Shown here: in pieces, positions 22,041 through 33,200 of the stretch
Layout: the number at the start of each line of letters is the position of its first letter
Numbering within the stretch: the stretch's first letter is position 1
Origin: Acorus gramineus
Taxonomy: Eukaryota > Streptophyta > Magnoliopsida > Acorales > Acoraceae
Length of the DNA stretch: 64,000 bases
Direction of reading: 5' to 3'
Assembly (NCBI GenBank): GCA_030737835.1
Contig: CM060847.1
Span: 22,678,876-22,742,875 of the forward strand
The notes under the pieces: model-generated
What the model saw: the letters and a program-made list of their open reading frames with translations, nothing else
Databases searched by the model: none
What the model was told of the DNA's origin: nothing
Position numbers and translations under genes: made by a program

Positions 22041-23471
22041 ACATAGATTAATTATGTGAATGCACCATCTAACACTTGGTGGTTGGATTCTGGTTGTACA
22101 ATTCACATTTCCAAGACCTTGTAGGGGCTTCTTAATCTAAAGAAGCTTAAGGAGGATGAGATGTATGTCTACATGGGGAACAATCAACGAGCAGCTGTTT
22201 TGGGAGTTGGCTCGTATGTTTTGAAGTTTCCTAGTGGGTGCTCTCTTGTTTTGGAGTCTGTGGTATATGCGCCTGATATGAGGCGTAACTTGGTGTCTGT
22301 AGGTAGACTAGATGATATGGGTTTGTCTGTATTTTTTTAAAGTGGAAAAATTGTTGTCAGGAAACATGGTGATTTTTTTGGCTGGTGGCAAGAAGGCTGA
22401 TCACCTGTATAAACTTTTCCTTGATGAATTTTCTGCAGCTTCTATATCATCTGTGTGTTGGTTTGAATATTGAATCATCTTGTTCAAAAAGAAAAAGTGC
22501 TTTAGATAATCCTCTCTATCTATGGCATTTGCGTTTGTGCCACATAAACAAGCAGAGACTCTAGATCCTGTGTAAGGAAAGCATTCTGACTAAAAGTGGC
22601 ATTGAAGATTATGGGTCATGTGAAAAATGATTGAAAGGCAAGATAGTGAAGTCTGCTTTTCCAAAGGCAGAAAGGTCTAAGAATCTTCTTGACCTTGTTC
22701 ATTCTGATGTTTGTGGACCCATGCATGTTCAAACGAGAAATGGTCAACAATATTTTGTTACTTTTATTAATGACTTTTCTCACTATGGATATATTTATTT
22801 GTTGGCTAGAAAGTCAAATGTTTTTTAAGTTTTCAAAGACTACAAGGCACTAGTGAAAAATCAGTTAGAGAAGAAGATTAAAATTCTCAGAACTGATAGA
22901 GGAGGTGAATATATGTCAGATCAGTTTGAAAGTTTTTTCTCTGTGCATGGCATCTGCAGGCAAATCTCTATCCCTTACACTCCACTACAAAATGGTATAG
23001 CAGAAAGGAGGAATTGAACCTTGTTGGAGATGGTCAGATATATGATGAATAGGGCCACCTTACCTCAATCCTTCTGGAGCGAAGCCTTGAAAACATCTGT
23101 GTATATTCTTAACAGGGTTCCCTCTAAATCTGTGCCGAAGACACCATATGAACTGTGGACAGGCAGAAAGCCAAGCCTAAATCATATGAAGGTGTGGGGA
23201 TGCAATGCTTATGCAATGTTTCATGTTCTTAGCAGTTAAAACTAGTAAATAGATCAGTGTCCTGTCGATTGATAGGATACCCAAATGGATCAAAGGGGTA
23301 CATGTTATATAGAAAATCAGCTGAATCTGAGGGTGAAGTTGTTTTTGAAAGCAGAAATGTCAAATTTGATGACAGTTCTTTCATTAGTGGGAGTGATAAG
23401 AAGTCTCGTTTAGCAATGCCTCAACCACCAGCAGAAAGTCAGAAGAAGGATGTGCTAGTCAGATCTGAAAG
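22040..23471 (+). pseudogene. Copia protease and integrase remnant (5' part of pol)
   Basis: The protease has the DSG active site in WWLDSGCTIHI (about 22078). A GAG-pre-integrase zone follows (LWHLRLCHIN, 22520). The integrase core has D and D,D(35)E-type blocks: HSDVCGPM (22700), ILRTDRGGEY (22885) and NGIAERRN (22990). Then come SFWSEA and [14 protein letters not shown]. In-frame stops occur, for instance after AERRN and near 22628. The frame continues into SGSDKKSRLAM before the solo LTR cuts it at 23472. Confidence 0.85.
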
Positions 23472-24020
23472 TGTCACGCCCCAGGGCCGGCCGACCCCGG
23501 GACGCGGTAAGTGTATATATGATATCAGTAAACAGGAGTTCAATAACATACTCACACAACAGCCAAAATTGACAAAAGAGACAACAAAAGCATGGCTGAC
23601 ATGATATATACACCAATAGCGGAAGCTAAAAGACTGAATCTGTAACCCAAAAACATATTACAGACTCGATACATAATCAACTGTCCTGTGAGAGCCAATA
23701 TATACAAAGACATCCAAATACAATACAAACGCGTGCCCAAGCACGGAATATAATACATACAATCACAAGGGATGCTGATAGCCTCTGATACTCGCGGGAC
23801 GTGGCGCTACTCCGCTACTGATGAAGTCCCTCGGGGAGCTCTTCCTCCAGATCCGACTCAGATGACACTGGAGAAAATATTATGCGAGGGGTGAGCCACA
23901 CGCTCAGTGAACAGCACAACCCATGCATCACAGTTTATATTAACCACATATAATCAACAACCAGCCACGAAGTAGCATAACATCATACTCCAGTGGTTCG
24001 TTACATCGCCGAACCATCAT

Positions 24021-24240
24021 ACCCTCACCCTCACCCCTCAATAGGTGACATAGGATATTGGGACTTATAAACATCCAAACACATCCATACACCCTCACCC
24101 TCACCCCTCAATAGGTGACATAGGATATTGGGACTGATAATCATCCAAACACATCCATACACATCCATACACATCCATACACATCCATACACCCTCACCC
24201 TCACCCCTCAACAGGTGACATAGGATATTGGGACTGACTA
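24021..24240. repeat. Minisatellite in the solo LTR
   Basis: ACCCTCACCCTCACCCCTCA begins at 24021, 24091 and 24191, each followed by GGTGACATAGGATATTGGGA. The 10-mer ACATCCATAC is present once before the second copy but four times before the third (24151-24190). The spacing is therefore 70 then 100 bp. Confidence 0.9.
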
Positions 24241-25089
24241 GGCTGTTAATCACCCTTGGTCCACCGATAGCCTCTCCTCCACACCGTAGCTTGCCTGGTC
24301 TACTCCCACATTCAGCACAGTCCGAGTCCAAGATCAGGAGGTGCCTACTGATGGGAGCCCTCTGTCAGGATAGCCTGTCTAACGCTGAGGAGTCCCTACA
24401 CGGATCCAACGAAGGGAAGAGAAACAGCCTACCCACACGCATATGATCCACTCGGATCCGCTGACAACACATCTCTACAACTCTAGTGTCTTGAATTCAT
24501 CAGAATTCCTCCAGGGCGCATAACCAAGATGCGGGGAACATGCATTAGTATAAACGGGAAAAGAAACCTTGGGAGGGCACCATGAGGTCCTGATATAGGA
24601 CATCCCGACAACCAAACAAGGAACACGGAGCACCCTAGCCCGGGTCTCAATGTTGACCTCGCAAGGCCCCTTAATATTCTCTAAGGCATGCTATAATATT
24701 ACAAGTTGCATTTAATTTAACAAATTAAACTAATAGGACGCATACAAAGGCCGAGGCTTTCCTAGCATGATAACAAGGTGACAAGATGCATGGCTCTTAC
24801 ACAACCTAAGGGTACAAGTCCCTAACATACTCAGTCTAGGGTAGCATGCATACTACATATCAATCATGCTTGCATGGATTACATATTAAATAGGTTAATA
24901 TTAATCTATGGTGCCCCAGGGGAGGACTGTATACGCCCAAGTGCATATAGCGCCTCCCAATTGGGTTGGATTGTCCCACTCACTGATAGTCGGGTCGTCG
25001 CGCGACCGTCCGTCAAGATCTGCAAGACAGGGTATCAACTTGGTGAGTAAAATCCACAAATACCACAAAAATACTCTAAAAATACCCAA

Positions 25090-25680
25090 CACTCGGGCAA
25101 ACGTACATACGGCCCGTACGCACGCTAGCCCGAGCACCCCGACTCACTCCCGCACCCCCGGCAACCACCCGCACGGCCACCCGCCCCCGGATGCACCGCC
25201 GCGCCCCAGCCCGCGCACCCAGGCGCCCTACCGAGCCCCTGCCCGCACGCCAGGACGCACCGCTGAGCTCCCCGGGTGCACCGCGCGCTCACTGCGCCCC
25301 AGCGCAGCCGCTCGCGCCCACACCGCACGCCCCGCGCACACCCCGCTCGCACCACCGCTCGCCTCGCCGCGCGCGCACACCCCGCGCGCACCACCGCTGC
25401 CTCACCCACTCGACCAGCACCCCCAGCACGCCCAGCGCCCAGCACGCCTAGCACGCCCAGCGCCCAGCACGCCCAGTACACCCGCGCATGCGCCACCCGC
25501 GCGCACGTCCGCGCGCACGCGCGCGCGCACCCTGCCACAGCATGCCTGCTGCGCTGCCTGCTGTGCCTGTGCTGCCATCCTGCCCGAGCACCTCCACCAC
25601 CACCCACCGGCCACCAATGGCCTCCGGCCGCCCCCCAACCACCACCGACAGCCACCAGCCGCCCTCCACACTCAACCACA
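25090..25680. other. CpG-rich, Z-DNA-prone stretch of the solo LTR
   Basis: Very GC-rich against the AT-rich window. 25511-25530 is a perfect alternation of G/A with C (GCGCGCACGCGCGCGCGCAC). Stop codons are scarce in all frames, which creates long Pro/Arg/Ala frames (24908-25861 plus, 25125-25679 minus). These have no domain and I do not count them as genes. Confidence 0.7.
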
Positions 25681-26487
25681 CCCTCCTAACATGCATCTAA
25701 ACATGAAAAGAAGGAAAAGAACCCTTACCCAAGGAAAGGAGAGGAAAGGAAGGGAACCGGAGGATCTTCGTGCACCGAAACGCCTCCCAACGGATCTCCA
25801 CCACCAAGACCTCTTCCTACCTCAAATGGGGCTGAAAACATGGGAGAATAGAGGGGGTTAGAGGGGGCCAAACTTGTCGGAACTCGAATCCGAGAACACC
25901 GGGGGATAGATCGGGACCGGATCTAACCTTTCTATGTTTTGAGTTTTAAGCTTCAAGCACTATAGGTGGCTCAAAACCAAGAAAAGGAGAGAGGGGGAGA
26001 GAGAAAACTCATTTGAGAAGATGATGAATAGTGGGGGAGACTTTTTAGATTCACTTAATATATAACCCTCACTTAGATTAGGGTTAAGAAAGGGTTAATT
26101 AGGCTTAAGAGAGGCTTTAAGTGGGATTTGACTTGGGTCAACCCAACCACACAAAAAAAAAAAAAGGGTTGACCAAGTCATGGGCCCACTTTGACCGAGT
26201 CAACCCTCCCAATGACTTCTCGCTCGGTCAAAACCCGGATACGCCCCGGAACTGCGAAATTTCAGAAACGTTACCGGAATTCGATGAAAATTTCGTGAGT
26301 GGCTTAGAATGGCACCAGGACACATAATATGTAGTTAGATTTTCAATCGGAGTCCTCTAGCTCAGGACGATAGCTAACAGTCCAAAATTTTAGCGGTTCC
26401 GATCGAAAAACGAAAAAAATTCAAAAACTGCCAGAATGCTCCAATGGTTACCAGAAGGCTAAAAAGTGACACATATATAACAGAAAG

Positions 26488-28160
26488 GCCATAGAGAATT
26501 CGAAGACCTGCCATAAGTGATAATTATATCACTTATCTCGGAGAAAATTATCCCATGATTGCAGATGTTAATGAGGCTAATCCATCAAGCTTTGAAGATG
26601 CAGTTAGTGCTCCTGATGCTCAGTTGTGGAGAACTGCAATGCAAGTTGAGATGAATTCCATGTACCAGAATGATGTGTGGAAGCTGGTTGATCTTCCTGA
26701 AAATTCCAAGCCTATTGGTTGTAAGTGAATTTTCAAGAAAAAGAAAAACTCTGAAGGGAAGATTGAAACCCATAAAGCAAGGTTAGTTGCTAAAGGTTAC
26801 ACGCAAAGAGAAGGAATTGATTTCTATGATACCTTTTCTCTGGTGTGTGCAAAAGACTCTTTGAGCATTATTATGTCCATTACTACATTTTATGATTATG
26901 AATTGCATCAGGTTGGTGTGAAAACTGCTTTTCTGAATGAAAAACTAGAGGAAGACATATACATGGATCAACCTGATGGCTTTGTCACTAAAGGGCAGGA
27001 GCATAGAGTGTGTAAATTGCAGAAATCTTTGTATGGCCTCAAACAAGCTTCTCGCCAGTGGCATTTGAAGTTTCATTCAGTAGTTTTGGCATATGGATTT
27101 GTTAACAACTCTGTTGACAGTTGCATATATATGAAGATCAGTGGGAGTAGAATACTGATCTTAGCTCTTTTATGTGGATGATATTTTGCTTGTAGGGAAT
27201 GATATGTCATTCATTCGAGAGACCAAGTTATGGTTGTCTCAGCAATTTGAGATGAAAGATTTGGGCGAAGCTTCTTATGTGCTTGGGATAAAAATCCACA
27301 GAAAAAGAAAGCTAAGAATGTTGGGTTTATCTCAAGAAGCATATCTAGACTCAGTCCTGAAAAGATTTTCTATGGAAAAATGTAAAGAAGGTTTATCTCC
27401 TATTGTCAAGGGAGATAAATTGGACAAGTCTAGTTGCCCCAAGAATGAGCTTGAAAAGGCCGAGATGAACAAAATTCCCTTTGCATCTGTTGTTGGCAGT
27501 TTGATGTATGCTATGACTTGCACCAGACTTGATCTATGCTATGTATATGGATTACTTGGTAGGTTCCAGGCTAATCCGGGACATGATCATTGGGTTGCTG
27601 CTAAAAAGGTGCTGCGTTACATCAAGAGGACCAAGAGTTTTAAGCTTATTTATTGTGCTAATGATCTGAAAGTTCAGGGTTATTCAGATTCAGATTATAA
27701 AGGATGTCCAGACACTTTAAAGTCCACTTCAGGATATATTTTTACATTGGGAGGTGGAGCAGTCTCTTGGCGTAGCAAAAAGCAGGGTTGCACTGCTCAG
27801 TCTACAATGGAAGCTGAATATATTTCTTGCAGTGAAGCTGCTACGCATGCTATTTGGTTGAAGCAGTTCATTAGTGAACTCAGAGTTGTGGATAGTATTA
27901 AATATCCTTTGAGCATATTTTGTGATAATACTGCAGCCATCAGTCTCACCAAGGATGCCAGGTGTAATAGATGTTTGAAGCATATAGAAGTGAAGTATCA
28001 TTATGTGAGAGAGAAAGTTTAATAGGGTCATGTTGTTGTCTCTCACATTTCTTCTGAAGAAATGCTGGTTGATTCTCTGACTAAACCATTACCCATTAAA
28101 GTGTTTAATGAACATGTTAATTGCATGGGTTTGAGGTTCATAGATATGTAAACGTTTTGT
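26488..28160 (+). pseudogene. Copia reverse transcriptase and RNase H remnant (3' part of pol)
   Basis: The reverse transcriptase runs from about 26575 (LWRTAMQVEMNSM) through HKARLVAKGYTQ, KTAFLNEKLEEDIYMDQP and SLYGLKQASRQW to the catalytic YVDDILL box at about 27170. A stop replaces Trp after KPIGCK (about 26727). A one-base slip in a T-run just before YVDD changes frame. RNase H follows: YSDSDYKGCPDT (27680), AEYISCSEA and FCDNTAAISL, to KYHYVREKV near 28020. Confidence 0.9.
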
Positions 28161-28957
28161 TAGTTTTGTGACATTTTGCATATCTGTATGTACATGTACA
28201 TTTGTGAAAAATAGTGACTAATCAGTCATATTTTGTGCATCCATAATAATATGTTGTTTGAAATATTGTCATTAGGTTATCATCATGATGATTGTGTTAA
28301 TTAAAATTGTCTTTCTTGTTGGAAAGATGTTTGCCCTTGGGAATGCCGCAGACTGTTTGGTGAGCGATGGCTGTAGGTCTGCTCACAGGGAGATCAGGTA
28401 TTCATTGGGGGTGATTCCTAAAACTTGCTTGGGTGATAGGTGTGTTGGGGCAGACACATCTATATGCCTTCGTTGTAGATAGTGTACTTGATACACATGG
28501 TGTGTCTCAGCCACATAATTTATCTACATGACATGTGTTATTAAATACATGAAGCAATTTGGACCGTTATAAAAGAACACTTTATATCATATTCACTACC
28601 CTTGAAAGTGTTGCTTCTATTTATATACATTTAGACTATAACCTTTGACTTCAAGGGTCATGATGCTGATTTTCTGTGAGTTTCATGCATACTTTGATGC
28701 AGAATCAGTCAGTACTCGGTTTATGAGTGCGTCTGTCTGTGTTGGGTAGAAATGGATTCATGGATTTTAGTGGTCCGACATCCAATAAAGGACTTCATTC
28801 GACCGTAACTCACAGTTGGTGAGCTAGATGTAGTTAATTGTGATTCTCAATCAGTTTATTTGTTTTAAATAAAAGGGTGACCACTCATCATTTTGGAAAA
28901 GATTGGAAACTTTTATTTAAATATGAAGACCATTGATTTATAAGCCAAGTGGGAGAT

Positions 28958-29553
28958 TGTTAGTATTTATGGCTTAATAAATCAATGTTTAGTATTTTTC
29001 AAATGAATTTTACTTTAAGATAATCACTTTTCACTCTTGCATAGCTTAACAAGTGGGGATTTGTATTTAAGCAGTTAATTACAATTGCCTCATTTGTTTA
29101 TGAGTATGGTTAATGGGATGTTATAAGTTTTAATTTGTGTATTTGGTTGGCAAGGGCATTTTGGTCAATTCAATGTCTTTGATGAGAAGACATGTTATGA
29201 GTCATTGATATGGTGAACCCATCAAAAAGTCCACCCTTGCATCCTTCTTAAGTGTGTATAAAAAAAAAAAAAACACACACACACATCTAACTCATCAAAG
29301 CAGAGGAGGAGAAGCAAGGGTGCCTGGGGGTTCCACTGTTGATGTTTCTTCTCCAGATTCACTTGAATGAAAACAAAGGGATGCTTCAGCATTAAATCAA
29401 GCTAGAAGAGGTGTTTCAAGACCACTAAAAAATCTGAACTAAAGCCCAAAGGTATGTCTTGTTACATGGATTCTTTTTTTTTCTTCCATACCTATTAAGA
29501 TGAGATCCTGTTTTTGTTTGTGACTTTAATCATGAAGCCTTAGATTTCCAACA
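28958..29553 (+). repeat. Copia 3' LTR
   Basis: Begins TGTTAGTATTTATGGC and ends AGATTTCCAACA; 596 bp. It keeps the GTGTGTATAAAAAA region with an A-run and (CA)n that the 5' LTR has lost. Confidence 0.92.
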
Positions 29554-29558
29554 TAGAT

Positions 29559-30203
29559 GTTACAATTCTACAAGAATTGAGGACAAAAACAGGATGGAAC
29601 GACAACAATTGAGGACTACATGATGAGGGTGGTCACGGTTGAAGAGGAGCAACAGGTCAGCGATCCAGAACTGGAGAGAGTGAGAGAAGAGAGAGGAAAG
29701 AAGGAGAGAGAAGAGAGGGTGGTGAGTTTAGTATTTCATTTGACTTGTATATGTAAGTGGGCTTGAGAAACAATAAGCTCCTATTTGGATATAGAATTGA
29801 GTTATTCTAATGTTTATGACTATTTTAATATAAATAAAGATAAGTGATTTTGTGTTTGATTATGTTTTAAATTATTCACGTTGTGTTTTGTAAAGCTACA
29901 TACCTGATTAGTTAATCATATATCTTTGAAAAAAATTAAAACATGTTAGAGGTGCAAATGGTATTGTGAGGGGGACAACATGTCAACATGTACTAACTAA
30001 TTATATGATCAAATTAAATAATCTAAAACAACGGTTTGGTAAGCCAAATAAATATGAATCACATCTCACTCAACATTAATAAAGAAGAATACACCCAATA
30101 ACCACAGTTCTGCTCCAGATTCCAACAAACAAAGATCAAACTCATGAATAAATAACAATACATGGAAGAAAAAAAAATTAAAACTAACAATAAAAATCAA
30201 AGG
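29559..30203. other. Flank between the Copia element and the AGD12-type gene
   Basis: The first 200 bp are purine-rich (GAGAGAGTGAGAGAAGAGAG) and may be the right part of the older LTR that the Copia element entered. The remainder is AT-rich and should include the 3' untranslated region of the gene ending at 30204. Confidence 0.4.
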
Positions 30204-33200
30204 CTATTGATTTATAGCAGTCCATTCAAGTTCCAGTTCGATTTCCCCAGATTCAACATTTTGTAACTTGAGAAAAATCTGTTGTTTAACCTTCCCTTCG
30301 ACGATGTTGATGGTACTGTCTTTGATGAGGGCATTATCGCCGGATTTCAACCACTTCCCTATCTGCATGTCGTCAAGGAGGTTGGGGTCTCCGAAGGCTG
30401 TGGCCGATGTGATCATCGGCTGGAGGTCCACCTCCGCTTCTCCCATTATATCGTCAGCCGAAAACATGTCGTAATCGTATACTTGCTGTATAAAAGTGAA
30501 ACAAGACATGTTGATACGACAAATTTTAAAAAAACTAGGATACAGACACGGTAATGTATATATAAATAGATAAATATTATATACTTTATATTATGAAAAT
30601 TTGAAAAAAAATCACTGTACTTACATAATATATGTGGTTGATTTAACTATAATAACAAGTATGTTTATGTTGCTTTAGATTCATTATCTCATATTCAATA
30701 CAGACAATCTACTTATATTGACAAGAAATGGGAAAAAATTTGCAATAATGTAGAAGGATAATGTTCCAATAAGTCTCACTTTTAACATTATTTCTCAATC
30801 CAGTATGAATAAAAGGTATATATCTTTATTTGGAAGATACATAGATTTATGCACCTTCCAAAAGAATGCAAACACCTGTTGGGTGACGAGAAAGGAGATT
30901 AAAAGTAAGACCGTAGAATAAATATTGATGATATGAAGAGATACATTAGAATAAGGATGGCATATGATAAAAATCAAATTGCAAGAAGATTGGGGCTTGA
31001 GAAAGCTCACCAATTTCAGGGGCCCAAATCGTTGAGGAACCGACAGCGATAACACTTCATTCCAAACCGGATTCAAATTGCTCTTCTTCACAGTGGTCTG
31101 AACCTTCTGTGGAGAGGAGGGAATAAAACATGATATCAATTACTGGGAAATAGTTGGTTTTTGAAGGGAAAGCGAAAAACAACTGACCTGCTGCCCTAAA
31201 TTCAGGATCACATAAGGATCGCTTGTCAGCATATCTCTGATGGCTAAATTTGTGCCGTTCACTACTTTTACTTTCAATATTCCAATAAACTCCACCATGC
31301 CTACCTACCATTAAACTGGAATTATTTTTTGAGAAATATCGAAGCTCCTCAATTCAATAAACTGTTTAATAATTTGCTTGCCCAAAGTACTGTCCAAAAG
31401 GAAACGAAATGAAGACAAATGATGCATCAAACAAATTAGCCTACCACAAGATGGTTTACACATAATGAATTGGAGCCCAGTTTAAAACAGTGTTTCTTTT
31501 CAGACACAATTAGGCCCTCTTTGGCATATTGACTAACACAAACATGGTAAAAAAAAAAAAGGGATTTTTAGTTTTAAGTCCCCACAAACCATCATATTTA
31601 GTGATCGATCCCTCCCTTCTTCGTATTTAGCTTTTAGTCCCCAGATTTAAATGATAGTTCCTTTTTAATCCCTGAGAGGGACCTATCTATAAATTATTTA
31701 ATTTACTTTTTAATCCCTGTGAGGGACCTATCCATGAATTATTCTTTAAATCGGGGGATTAAAACCTAAATACGAAGAAGGGAGGGATCGATCACTAAAT
31801 ATGATGGTTTGTGGGGACTTAAAACTAAAAATCCCAAAAATAAAATGGTGTGTAACATGGTATAGAATTGAAATGCTATTTTAAAACCATTTGGTTACAA
31901 AGATGTTGGGAATGCCTCTGTTATTATAATACCATTTTTTTTATCCTCAAACAGTGGTTTAACTAGTCTACCGAAAATTATGGACTGTGATTTATGCCAT
32001 TTAAAGTCTTAATAAAATATTAATCACTCCTCTCCTATCTTTTAAATTACCATACATTACACATAAGGGTAAAATTGATATAGAAAAAGAAGTGCAGATT
32101 ACACCAAATGTCAGCCAAAGATAAAAATTGTTCACGTAATGATGATAACGTATTAAGCTTCCAAAGATAATTGTCCATGAGTACTACCATACGTCAATAC
32201 CCTATATTACAATATACTTAGTCAAAGAAACTTAAACCCTGCCAAAAGGGGCCCTGGACTTTATCCCAAAAGAAAAATAAGGTGAGTTTTCATGCATCAA
32301 AGGTAATAAAATAAAAAAATCAACATAATTAGAATAGCATGAAAAACGAGTACATACTGTTTTCTCCGATATATCTGACTCGAAACCACTGTGAATATCC
32401 TTTCCGGAATCACTGGGCTGGAGAAAGCTCTTTGAAGAAGCAAATGAGACAATTCGTAGACTTGGTTTCAGAAATTCTTGCAGCTCATACTTGGCTCTAT
32501 TAGAGAGAGAGAGAGAAAAAATGAGATGAATAGACAATTCCTCATACAATATATATATTTTAAAAAAAGAAATCCTATAAGTTTACCTGATGAACTTCAA
32601 GCGTTGCTCATGACCTGTATGCAGGGTGGGCTTTGAGTATCCTTGAGGAAGAAAAGCCTCATAAATTGCATTAGCAGCAGAGTTACCACCAACTTCAATC
32701 ATTGAGTCAATTTCGTCATCTGACCACTCATCTAATGTCACGGACAGAACCTGAATCATAGGCAGCATTTTCAGTAAAAAAATCCTTGTTCCTGTGATCA
32801 ACAAAAAACATTATCTTGACAAATTTAGCTATTGGAAATTTCAGGTGAAAATCTTTGCAAGAAGCATAGAGATTAATTACAACCATGTGAATTTACAATA
32901 CCCACCCAAATCGATAATATAATTATATAAAAAAGGGTAAAGCTTGATGCTGAAAGTTTAGGTAAAGCTTGATCGTATATTTACATAAGATGAAGCATGC
33001 AATTCTACACAAGAAGATAATATAACAGTTTACATTGCTACCTTTGAGATATGAGTGCCAAGACTTCTGTGAGCACCACTGCATTTTAAGCATATGAAGA
33101 CTCCGATATTTGTTGATCTGGAAAGGCATTCACGTAACTCATAATAAATTAATATAACACAGAATAATAACACGACAATGAACATGAATAAGAAACAAAA

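Larger units (their letters stand above)
23472..26482 (+). mobile_element. 3.0-kb solo LTR inserted in the Copia pol gene
   Basis: Starts TGTCACGCCCCAGGG, ends CATATATAACA, and is flanked by the exact 5-bp duplication gaaag (23467-23471 and 26483-26487). Removing it with one gaaag rejoins the pol frame. No second LTR, primer-binding site or pol lies inside, so it is a solo LTR, probably of a Ty3/gypsy element with long LTRs (the start word suggests a chromovirus; this is inference). It contains a minisatellite (24021-24240) and a strongly GC-rich CpG stretch (about 25090-25680). Confidence 0.85.
19559..29553 (+). mobile_element. Decayed Ty1/Copia LTR retrotransposon (with a nested solo LTR)
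   Basis: TG...CA LTRs at 19559-20091 and 28958-29553. The flanking 5-mers are gagat and tagat (one mismatch). The primer-binding site just after the 5' LTR contains TATCAGAGCAGG, the tRNA-Met type used by Copia. A purine tract GTGGGAGAT precedes the 3' LTR. Domain order is gag, protease, integrase, reverse transcriptase, RNase H, the Copia order. The element is broken by stops and frameshifts and is split by a 3011-bp solo LTR. Without that insert it is about 7.0 kb. It is not autonomous. Confidence 0.93.

Noticed and set aside
21479-22042. 187-codon minus-strand frame
   Set aside because: Antisense to the Copia gag remnant; hydrophobic composition reflects the complement of Lys/Glu-rich gag.
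24908-25861. 317-codon plus-strand frame and overlapping long frames on the minus strand
   Set aside because: They lie in the CpG-rich part of a solo LTR, where stop codons are rare in all frames; composition is Pro/Arg/Ala low complexity and no domain is visible.
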